From Alloiococcus otitis ATCC 51267 (GTDB lineage: Bacteria; Bacillota; Bacilli; Lactobacillales; Carnobacteriaceae_A): a stretch of 64,000 nt of DNA. Below are positions 53,701 to 60,723 of the stretch, piece by piece. The notes below the pieces were generated by a model. The model did no database searches. It was not told the DNA's origin and worked only from the letters and a program-made list of their open reading frames with translations. Location of the stretch: the NCBI RefSeq assembly GCF_000315445.1, contig NZ_JH992958.1:236834-300833 (forward strand). The letters are read 5' to 3'. Position numbers and translations under genes: made by a program. Numbering within the stretch: position 1 is the stretch's first letter; each line of letters starts with the position of its first letter.

Positions 53701-55569
53701 ATGCAAAAAGTTAAGACCTGGCTACTGGGCCATAAAAATCAGATTATGGTCGGTCAAGTTATTTTACTTATAGCTAGCATTATCGCCAAATTTGTTTGGC
53801 AATCAAGGTCCACTTATTTTTGGACTTTTGCCCTAGCAGGCATCCTGGGGACTTTGCCCATCCTGGTCCAGGCCCTGGAAGCTTTAAAAGTTAAAGTGGT
53901 TTCGATTGATGTCTTAGTCTCTATAGCGGCCATCGGGGCTATGGTTATTGAGAATGTGGAAGAAGCGGCTGTGGTGACCTTTCTTTTCCTCTTTGGTTCC
54001 TGGTTAGAAGGCAAGACCCTGGCCTATACCCGGTCTTCCATTAAAGACCTAAGTCAGATGGCCCCAGAAACAGCCCTAGTAAAAGCACAAGATGGGTCCT
54101 TTCAAGAAAGGGATGTAGACTTGCTAGAAGAGGGGGATGTGGTCTTGGTTAAAACAGGGGCCAAACTGGCAGTTGACGGGACCGTTGTCAAGGGGGAAGG
54201 CTACTTGAATGAAGCTGCTATTAGCGGAGAATCAAGTCCTGTCTATAAAAGCCAGGGCGATCAAGCTAGGGCAGGGACTATACTGGAAAATGGCAGTCTT
54301 CAAGTCCAAGCTGACAAGGTTGGTGAAGATACGACATTTGGTCGGATTATCAGCCTGGTTGAAGAAGCCCAGGATGCCAAGTCTTCAACTGAACGCTTTA
54401 TCGATAAATTTGCCAAATATTACACTCCTGGCGTCCTCTTGCTTGGCATTTTGGTGGGACTTTTTAGCCAGGATATAGAACTGGCCATCACCATTTTGGT
54501 GCTTGGCTGTCCTGGAGCATTGGTCATCGGGGTCCCGGTGTCGAATGTGGCAGGGATCGGTAATGGAGCTAAACACGGTGTTCTCTTAAAGGGGTCTGAG
54601 TCGATTCAAGCATTCGCCGGAGTCGACACCATGGTCTTTGACAAAACAGGAACTTTGACCCTGGGCCAAGCTCAAGTTACCGATGCCCAGTATTTTAGTG
54701 AAGACTTTGACCAAGCCCTAAGCTACTTGGCTAGTTTGGAACAGGAATCAGACCACCCTCTAGCCAAAGCCATCCTCGCTTATCTGGGGGACCCCAGCCC
54801 AAGCAGCTTGAAAGAAGCTGTCGACATCCAGGCCATCAAGGGGGGCGGGATTACAGGACAAGTAGGAGGACATACAGTGGCTTGTGGCAACCTCTACATG
54901 ATGGAAAAATTAGCTATCCCAGTTTCAGAATCAGTCCGTCAAACTAGTCAAGCCTTCCAAGCAAAAGGGAACTCCATCGTTCTCACAGCAGTCGACGGGC
55001 AAGTGAAAAGTCTGATGGGCATCCGTGACCAAATCCGGCCCGGCCTCCAAGGCCACTTGGCACAATTACGCCAGCATGGGATCGATACCATGGTTCTGGC
55101 CTCCGGTGACAACCAAAAAACCGTCGACCAGGTCAGTCAAAGTCTCGGTTTAGACCAAGCCATTGGGGGGATGCTTCCAGAAGATAAGGTGAATTTGGTC
55201 AAGGACTTGCAAGAATCAGGACACAAGTTAGCCTTTATTGGGGACGGTATCAACGACAGCCCCTCCCTAGCCCAAGCTGACATCGGCATTGCCATGGGGT
55301 CAGGAACGGATACAGCTATGGATACCTCTGACTTGGTTTTGGTCCAATCAGATTTTGACCATTTGACCCATGCCTTGGGACTCAGCCAAGCTACCAGCCG
55401 GAATATGAAGCAGAATATCGTGATAGCTATCTCGGTTGTGGTGGTTTTAGTGGCTATGCTCTTGTGGACTCCTTGGATGAGTATGTCTTTGGGGATGCTG
55501 GTCCATGAAGGGAGTATCTTGCTTGTTATTTTTAATGCTATCCGCTTGTTAGCTTACAAAAACAAGTAG
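53701..55569 (+). CDS. Heavy-metal P1B-type ATPase with a CPG motif
   Basis: This 622-residue membrane pump has helices at the N-terminus, the actuator motif NEAAISGESSPV, phosphorylation site FDKTGTLT, nucleotide-domain HP in SDHPLAKAIL, and hinge GDGINDSPSLAQADIGIAMGSGTDTA. The metal-site helix reads LGCPGALVIGVPVS: the usual CPC/CPH/SPC is CPG here. A C-terminal HEGSILLVIFNAIRLL resembles zinc/cadmium/iron pumps. There is no N-terminal HMA domain, but a separate HMA protein is encoded two genes on. The ATG at 53701 follows AGGAGG by 6 nt. Metal specificity is uncertain; zinc or iron are candidates. Confidence 0.88.
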   Translation: MQKVKTWLLGHKNQIMVGQVILLIASIIAKFVWQSRSTYFWTFALAGILGTLPILVQALEALKVKVVSIDVLVSIAAIGAMVIENVEEAAVVTFLFLFGSWLEGKTLAYTRSSIKDLSQMAPETALVKAQDGSFQERDVDLLEEGDVVLVKTGAKLAVDGTVVKGEGYLNEAAISGESSPVYKSQGDQARAGTILENGSLQVQADKVGEDTTFGRIISLVEEAQDAKSSTERFIDKFAKYYTPGVLLLGILVGLFSQDIELAITILVLGCPGALVIGVPVSNVAGIGNGAKHGVLLKGSESIQAFAGVDTMVFDKTGTLTLGQAQVTDAQYFSEDFDQALSYLASLEQESDHPLAKAILAYLGDPSPSSLKEAVDIQAIKGGGITGQVGGHTVACGNLYMMEKLAIPVSESVRQTSQAFQAKGNSIVLTAVDGQVKSLMGIRDQIRPGLQGHLAQLRQHGIDTMVLASGDNQKTVDQVSQSLGLDQAIGGMLPEDKVNLVKDLQESGHKLAFIGDGINDSPSLAQADIGIAMGSGTDTAMDTSDLVLVQSDFDHLTHALGLSQATSRNMKQNIVIAISVVVVLVAMLLWTPWMSMSLGMLVHEGSILLVIFNAIRLLAYKNK

Positions 55570-55685
55570 TTTGAAATGGTTTTGCCTGATTATTTGCCTT
55601 CATTTAGGATTAAATGAAAAACTTGACTCCTATCAATTTAAAGTTTGGATTTTAGGCCTAAGATAAAGGTGAAAGGGGGAGGAAG

Positions 55686-56009
55686 ATGGACAAGCTAGTT
55701 GCATTTCTCAAAGATAAAAAGAATGAATTAGACACTTATACTAAGGCCATTACCAAGGTACACGGTCAGGCCCACCCTGAAGTCTATCAAGTACGGCAAA
55801 TTTACTTGGACATGCAAGCTAAGATAGACCAGGGAGAGGCTGAATTAGACCCAGAATTTGAACAATTAGCCCAAGTGACGGGGCATTATGACCTGCCCGA
55901 GGATGCTTGCCAAGCTTTTACCAGTGTTTACCAAGATTTGGAACAAGCTGACCAATTGAGACGGAATACTAATAAGTCCAACTTGAAGCAGAATATAGAT
56001 GAAGTGTAA
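55686..56009 (+). CDS. Small helical protein, possibly Ric/hemerythrin-like
   Basis: This 107-residue, mostly helical protein contains ITKVHGQAHPEVYQVRQIYLDMQAKIDQGEAELDPEFEQLAQVTGHYDLPEDACQAF. The spaced His and Glu residues recall di-iron hemerythrin-type iron-sulfur repair (Ric) proteins, some of which lie beside Crp/Fnr regulators in Lactobacillales. The match is from memory and partial, so treat it as unknown. It lies between the metal ATPase and the HMA protein, overlapping the region just before the latter's start. A GGGGGAGG ribosome site precedes the ATG. Confidence 0.55.
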   Translation: MDKLVAFLKDKKNELDTYTKAITKVHGQAHPEVYQVRQIYLDMQAKIDQGEAELDPEFEQLAQVTGHYDLPEDACQAFTSVYQDLEQADQLRRNTNKSNLKQNIDEV

Positions 56010-56028
56010 AACAAAGGAGAGAGTAAAC

Positions 56029-56262
56029 ATGCAAATCGCTACTTTAAAACTGGAAGACTTGACCTGCCCTTCTTGTCAGCAAAAGATTGAAGCCGGAGTC
56101 AAGGATGTTCAAGGTGTTGACAAGGACAGTGTCAAAGTACTCTTCAATGCTAGCAAGGTCAAGTTAAAACTAGACGAAGAGGAGACTTCCCTTGAAGCTG
56201 TCGCAAATAAAATTGAGGCTTTGGGTTACCAAGTTTTAAAATCCAGTGCTAAAGACCAATAA
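56029..56262 (+). CDS. Heavy-metal-associated (HMA) domain protein, CopZ-like
   Basis: This 77-residue protein has a single ferredoxin-like HMA fold: MQIATLKLEDLTCPSCQQKIEAGVKDVQGVDKDSVKVLF, with the metal-binding CPSC in place of the common CxxC variant CGHC. It ends KIEALGYQVLKSS. It probably delivers or senses the metal handled by the ATPase, which lacks its own HMA domain. The ATG at 56029 is chosen for the AAAGGAGAG site before it; an open frame extends 30 bp upstream into the previous gene. Confidence 0.87.
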   Translation: MQIATLKLEDLTCPSCQQKIEAGVKDVQGVDKDSVKVLFNASKVKLKLDEEETSLEAVANKIEALGYQVLKSSAKDQ

Positions 56263-56303
56263 GTTGAACTGCTACCAGACCATCATGGAAGAGGAGGGAG
56301 ACC

Positions 56304-56984
56304 ATGGCCGACCACCAGCAAACCTGCCTAAATTCAGTGCCAATTTTTAACCACCTGGATGACGCCTCCTTGGCAATTATATCCAAGAAGGTCTACCATA
56401 AGACTATTTCCAAGGGCCAATCCTTGTTCCAAGCTGGCGACCGGACTGACGCTCTTTATGTCGTCCACACAGGAGCACTTAAAGTTTACCGCCTCTTGCA
56501 CAATGGCCGGGAACAGGTGGTTCAGATACTGGGTCCAGGTGATTTTATTGGGGAAAGTCATGTCTTTATGGAAGAGACTGTCCATGACGATTATGCCCAA
56601 GCCTTGGTGGATTCTAGGATTTGTACCATCCACAAGGCAGATTTAGACCGAATCATACTTGATCATCCAGAAATTTCCCTCAAAATTATCGAAATTATGT
56701 CCAAACGCCTAGACGACTCCTATAAACAAACCAGTCAGGTGGGGACAGAAAAAGTTGGACAAGCCCTCGCCATGTTTCTACTAGACCTGGTCGACAATGA
56801 TAGTGAAAGCCCGGTGGTCAAACTGCCCATGTCCCGGAAAGACTTGGCCTCCTATTTGGGGACTAGGTCTGAAACCATCAGCCGAAAATTTAAAGAATTA
56901 GAAGAGAAAGGGCTTATTACCCAGAAGACCAGGGCCGATATCCAAATCAATAACTTGGACCACTTGCTTTATTACACTAGCTAA
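56304..56984 (+). CDS. flp: Flp-type Crp/Fnr-family transcriptional regulator
   Basis: This 226-residue protein has a cyclic-nucleotide-binding fold (about 15-125) and a C-terminal helix-turn-helix, SRKDLASYLGTRSETISRKFKELEEKGLI. The recognition residues E-T-I-S-R are those FNR uses to read TTGAY-N4-RTCAA, and such a box heads this operon. It lacks the FNR Cys cluster but has Cys8 and Cys107. The Lactobacillus casei FLP uses two cysteines at similar positions as a disulfide redox switch. Autogenous control of the metal-ATPase operon is therefore likely. Confidence 0.87.
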   Translation: MADHQQTCLNSVPIFNHLDDASLAIISKKVYHKTISKGQSLFQAGDRTDALYVVHTGALKVYRLLHNGREQVVQILGPGDFIGESHVFMEETVHDDYAQALVDSRICTIHKADLDRIILDHPEISLKIIEIMSKRLDDSYKQTSQVGTEKVGQALAMFLLDLVDNDSESPVVKLPMSRKDLASYLGTRSETISRKFKELEEKGLITQKTRADIQINNLDHLLYYTS

Positions 56985-57002
56985 GACTATTAATATCAAT
57001 CA

Positions 57003-57033
57003 AAACCGCCAGTTCAAGAGAGCTGGCGGTTTT
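57003..57033 (+). terminator. Terminator after flp
   Basis: AAAACCGCCAG (57003-57013) pairs with CTGGCGGTTTT (57023-57033). Confidence 0.9.
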
Positions 57034-57154
57034 GATGTGGGATAAATTTCTTTGACTATGTGAAGTTTAATATAAATAAAATTAATAACAATCGATTGTG
57101 AAATTAAAATAAAATTATTTATTTGTCAGTACTTATAGAGTCAATTTATTTCAC

Positions 57155-57183
57155 TTGATAATAATCAACCGTTTTAATATAAT
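57155..57183 (+). promoter_or_regulatory. Promoter of HAD4
   Basis: -35 TTGATA (57155-57160), exact 17-bp spacer, -10 TATAAT (57178-57183). TTGTGAA at 57096-57102 and TTCACAA at 57208-57214 flank it. The leader is about 140 nt. Confidence 0.87.
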
Positions 57184-57327
57184 GAATTTAATAACTAATA
57201 AGTCAATTTCACAAGTCGAGCTAAGAAAGGAGTCCCAAGATCAATTCGCCAACAAAGCTAGTAATTATTTAAGTCAGAATGATCGAGAGCCAGTTAGTAA
57301 GATTAAAGGACTTAAGGAGTGTTTATA

Positions 57328-59151
57328 TTGGTTAAGAATGTTATGGTAGCAGGCGGCGGAGTACTCGGAAGTCAAATTGCATTTCAATCAGCTGTACACG
57401 ATTTTGATGTGACTCTTTATGATATTGATGAGGAGGCTGCCAAAGCCGCTCGGAAGAAAATTGAAGCTTACATCCCCCGTTATGTTGAAGATTTAGGTTT
57501 AGATGAGGACGACCTCCAAAAAGCAGCAGACAGTATCAAAATTACGACTGACTTGAAGGAAGCTGCCCAGGATGCCGACTTGGTCGTCGAAGCAATTGCA
57601 GAGAACCTAGACATTAAAAAAGATTTTTACTCGGATTTAAATGAACTAGCAAAAGAAGATACGATTTTTGCTACCAATAGTTCTGCCCTCTTGCCAAGTG
57701 ACTTCAAGGATGCTACTGGCCGGACTGACAAATTCTTAGCCCTCCACTTTGCCAATGAAATTTGGGACCGTAACATGGCTGAAGTGATGGGGACGAAGGA
57801 TACTAACTCTGAAGTCTATGAAACAGTCAAGCAATTTGCTAGAGATATTGGTATGGTGCCGACTGAACTGAACTTTGAAAAAGCTGGTTATGTTTTAAAC
57901 ACTCTCTTGATCCCGGTATTAAGATCAGCAAGAGAACTATTTTCGAAAGAAATTGCTAAGTATGAAGACATTGATCGAGTTTGGTTAAGAGGCCACAATT
58001 CTTCCTTAGGACCCTTTGGAATGTTAGACATTGTAGGCTTGGCCACACCACTTGAGCAAGCCAAAAGTCTTTACGAAGAAAGTGGCGAAGACTGGCACAA
58101 GACTTTTATCGACTTTGCACAAGACAAAATCGATAAAGGTGAGTCCGGTAAGCAGGATGGGAAAGGATTTTATGACTACCCCAATCCGGCTTTTGAACAA
58201 GAAGAATTCTTTGAAAACCGGCAGGAAATCCAAGACCTTAAACATGATATTAAAAAGGTACTGGTAGCAGGTGCCGGTGTCCTTGGCTCTCAAATTGCCT
58301 ACCAAACAGCAACTGGTGGCTTCGATGTTGTCTTATATGATATTTCTGAGGATGCTTTGGAAGCTGGTAAGGAAAAATTAGAAGCTAGTGCAAAAGATTA
58401 CGCTGAAGACATGGGTGTTTCCCAAGACCAAGCGAATGACTATTTAAATCAAATTAAGCTAACTTCTGATATTGAAGAGGCAGCAGACGATGTAGACTTG
58501 GTTATTGAAGCTGTTTCGGAAAATCCTGATGTCAAAGAATCCTTCTACAGTGACCTTTGTCAAGTTATTCCGGATAAAACAGGTATTGCAACCAATACCT
58601 CAACCCTCCTACCGTCTGATCTCGAAGGAATGACTGACCGGCCAGAAAAATTTGCAGCTCTTCACTTTGCCAACCAGATCTGGAAACAAAATACTGGCGA
58701 GGTCATGCCGGGAACACAAACTTCTGATGAATTTTTCGATCAATTGCAAGCTTTTGCCCGAGATATTCACCTCCTTGTCCTTCCTCTCCGAAAAGAAAAA
58801 GCTGGTTATTTGATTAACTCCATGCTGACGCCCCACTTGCTGAGTGCTTTAGACTTGCTAGCATCTGGTGCTGCTGACTTGGAGACCATCGACCGAACTT
58901 GGATGATTGGTTATGATGAAGACAGAGGACCTTTTGCTACGATTGACCGGGTGGGTCTACAAACAACTAAGGACATTGCCGAACTTAGATTAGATCAAGC
59001 AGAAGACGACCAGGAGAAAGAGTCGCTTGGACGGATCATCGACCTCTTACAAGAAAAAATCGATAAAGGCGAAAGCGGGGCTGCTGATGGCAAAGGCTTC
59101 TACACCTATCCTGACCCAGCTTACCAGTCCGAAGACTTTTTAAAAGCCTAA
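57328..59151 (+). CDS. Double-module 3-hydroxyacyl-CoA dehydrogenase-like protein HAD4
   Basis: This 607-residue member has the two-module layout. Module 1 (VKNVMVAGGGVLGSQIAFQSAVHDFDVTLYDID; ALHFANEIWDRNMAEVMG; YVLNTLLIP) and module 2 (VLVAGAGVLGSQIAYQTATGGFDVVLYDIS; ALHFANQIWKQNTGEVMPG; YLINSMLTPH) keep His, Glu and Asn of both catalytic sites. Module 1 is the most diverged region of the family around 210-240 (RSARELFSKEIAKYEDIDRVWLRG). The start is the TTG at 57328, 8 nt after AAGGAG; a GTG 9 bp upstream lies within that site. Confidence 0.88.
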   Translation: MVKNVMVAGGGVLGSQIAFQSAVHDFDVTLYDIDEEAAKAARKKIEAYIPRYVEDLGLDEDDLQKAADSIKITTDLKEAAQDADLVVEAIAENLDIKKDFYSDLNELAKEDTIFATNSSALLPSDFKDATGRTDKFLALHFANEIWDRNMAEVMGTKDTNSEVYETVKQFARDIGMVPTELNFEKAGYVLNTLLIPVLRSARELFSKEIAKYEDIDRVWLRGHNSSLGPFGMLDIVGLATPLEQAKSLYEESGEDWHKTFIDFAQDKIDKGESGKQDGKGFYDYPNPAFEQEEFFENRQEIQDLKHDIKKVLVAGAGVLGSQIAYQTATGGFDVVLYDISEDALEAGKEKLEASAKDYAEDMGVSQDQANDYLNQIKLTSDIEEAADDVDLVIEAVSENPDVKESFYSDLCQVIPDKTGIATNTSTLLPSDLEGMTDRPEKFAALHFANQIWKQNTGEVMPGTQTSDEFFDQLQAFARDIHLLVLPLRKEKAGYLINSMLTPHLLSALDLLASGAADLETIDRTWMIGYDEDRGPFATIDRVGLQTTKDIAELRLDQAEDDQEKESLGRIIDLLQEKIDKGESGAADGKGFYTYPDPAYQSEDFLKA

Positions 59152-59170
59152 ATGAAGGTATCCACTACTC

Positions 59171-59203
59171 AAACCCCCAGTTTCCTTGAAGCTGGGGGTT
59201 TTA
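59171..59203 (+). terminator. Terminator after HAD4
   Basis: AAACCCCCAG (59171-59180) pairs with CTGGGGGTTT, followed by T. Confidence 0.9.
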
Positions 59204-59548
59204 ATTTGGGCTGAGATAGTGACTTTTCAGATGCCTAGTTTTTAAGTTATCCTAAATTGTGATATTAACCACAATAAAACAATCTGATTATAGCAGGATG
59301 CCAGCTTTGTTTACAATTAATTTACATTTCTTTAGTGAAGCGTTTTACTCGTGCTATGTTTTTCATTTGGATACAATGAAATTAAGCGATAACTGAGGCT
59401 TTATAGTATTTTTTAGCTAGGGCCCTGGTTAGAGAAACAGGAATTAATCTATGATTTTTCCAGGTACTAGCCCCTATCGAGCAATGTTAAGAAGACAGTT
59501 GTTGCCGTCAGCAGATCGAAAATAAGACACTTCAAGGAGGCTTATTTA
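59204..59548 (+). other. Gap before the short-chain dehydrogenase gene
   Basis: No gene was seen. A weak -10 TACAAT (59372-59377) lacks a clear -35. TGAAGCGTTTTAC near 59334 resembles a cre core but is one base short, so I do not call it. Confidence 0.35.
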
Positions 59549-60295
59549 ATGGGACGTTTAGACAATAAAGTAGCCATTATTACTGGTGGAGCTAGTGGTA
59601 TTGGGGAAGCAACAGTTGAAGAATTCGTCAAAGAAGGGGCTAAAGTTGTAATCGCTGATATTGGCGAACAAGGGAAAGACCTGGCTGACAAGATTAATGA
59701 ATCAGGTCATGAGGCCCTTTTTGTTAAAACTGACGTGACAGTAGAAGATGATATTATCAACTTGGTCGACCAAACAGTCGACCGCTTTGGTCAATTGGAC
59801 ATTATGTTCGCTAATGCCGGAATTGCGAAAGACGGCGAAGCTGCAGACCTATCCTATGATGACTGGAAAAAAACCATCGATACCAACCTATCTGGTGTCT
59901 TCTTGTCAGACAAATATGCCATCAAACAATTCTTAAAACAAGATTCCGGCGGGGTTATTGTTAATACCGGGTCTATCCACAGCTTTGTCTCCCTACCTAA
60001 CCCAACTGCCTACTCTGCAGCCAAGGGCGGGGTTAAGTTATTAACCCAAAACATTTGTACAGCCTATGCTGACAAGGGTGTTCGGGTTAATGCTGTTTGC
60101 CCAGGCTATGTCAGAACTGCCCTTTTGGATGAGGTGGACGAGGAAACCCTTAAAGAATTACAAGCCCTCCACCCACAAGGTCGCTTGGGAACTGCAGAAG
60201 AAATTGCCAAAGTCGTTTTATTCTTGGCTAGTGACGATGCAAGCTATGTGAACGGCACAACCTTGCTAGTTGACGGTGGCTATACTGCCCAATAA
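59549..60295 (+). CDS. Short-chain dehydrogenase/reductase
   Basis: This 248-residue NAD(P)-dependent enzyme is a classical SDR: coenzyme motif TGGASGIG near residue 12, acidic IADIGE after strand 2 suggesting NAD, NAG in FANAGIA, and the catalytic Ser-Tyr-Lys in NTGSIHSFVSLPNPTAYSAAKGG. The end YVNGTTLLVDGGYTAQ is typical. Substrate could be a 3-hydroxyacyl, acetoin or sugar alcohol. It lies between HAD4 and HAD5 with its own terminator, so a shared hydroxyacid pathway is possible but unproven. An AAGGAGG site precedes the ATG. Confidence 0.9.
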   Translation: MGRLDNKVAIITGGASGIGEATVEEFVKEGAKVVIADIGEQGKDLADKINESGHEALFVKTDVTVEDDIINLVDQTVDRFGQLDIMFANAGIAKDGEAADLSYDDWKKTIDTNLSGVFLSDKYAIKQFLKQDSGGVIVNTGSIHSFVSLPNPTAYSAAKGGVKLLTQNICTAYADKGVRVNAVCPGYVRTALLDEVDEETLKELQALHPQGRLGTAEEIAKVVLFLASDDASYVNGTTLLVDGGYTAQ

Positions 60296-60316
60296 TATTT
60301 TTGATAAAGACCAGAC

Positions 60317-60355
60317 AAAAGACTGAAGAGGTGAAGTCTCCTCTTCAGTCTTTTT
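60317..60355 (+). terminator. Terminator after the SDR gene
   Basis: AAAAGACTGAAGAGG pairs with CCTCTTCAGTCTTTT around an 8-nt loop. Confidence 0.92.
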
Positions 60356-60569
60356 CTATGTTTGTTTTAGTTACTTGTGCAATTTGATAGGTTTAGATAA
60401 TACTAAATAGTGTATAAGCTAGAAAAGTATGATTGTGAAAAAAATTCAATCAGCTTCTTCTCTTTTACTTAAACAGTTCAAAAAATATTCATAAATCAAA
60501 TACTAAAACGACAGGGCGAAGCGGGATTGCTGACAGTTTAATATTGAGATATTTTCACAAGCTTAAAGA

Positions 60570-60598
60570 TTGTTATATCTCCCAGTTATTACTATAAT
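60570..60598 (+). promoter_or_regulatory. Promoter of HAD5
   Basis: -35 TTGTTA (60570-60575), exact 17-bp spacer, -10 TATAAT (60593-60598). TTGTGAA (60433-60439) and TTCACAA (60554-60560 and 60623-60629) words surround it. The gap 60356-60569 holds no gene. Confidence 0.87.
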
Positions 60599-60723
60599 GA
60601 AATTAATAAGATAAAAGTTGGGTTCACAAAGCTAGTCAAGATATTTTCACCCCTTCTCTTATCTTGGTGAATGTTTCAGAAATCTTACTCTATCAGAATA
60701 GGAAAACGAAAGGGAGATGTTTT

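Noticed and set aside
57155..57349. Small gene of about 64 codons before HAD4
   Set aside because: The frame covers the HAD4 promoter and runs into HAD4 out of frame, with no ribosome site.
59330..59346. cre site before the short-chain dehydrogenase
   Set aside because: TGAAGCGTTTTAC lacks one base between the TG and the CG of the cre core.
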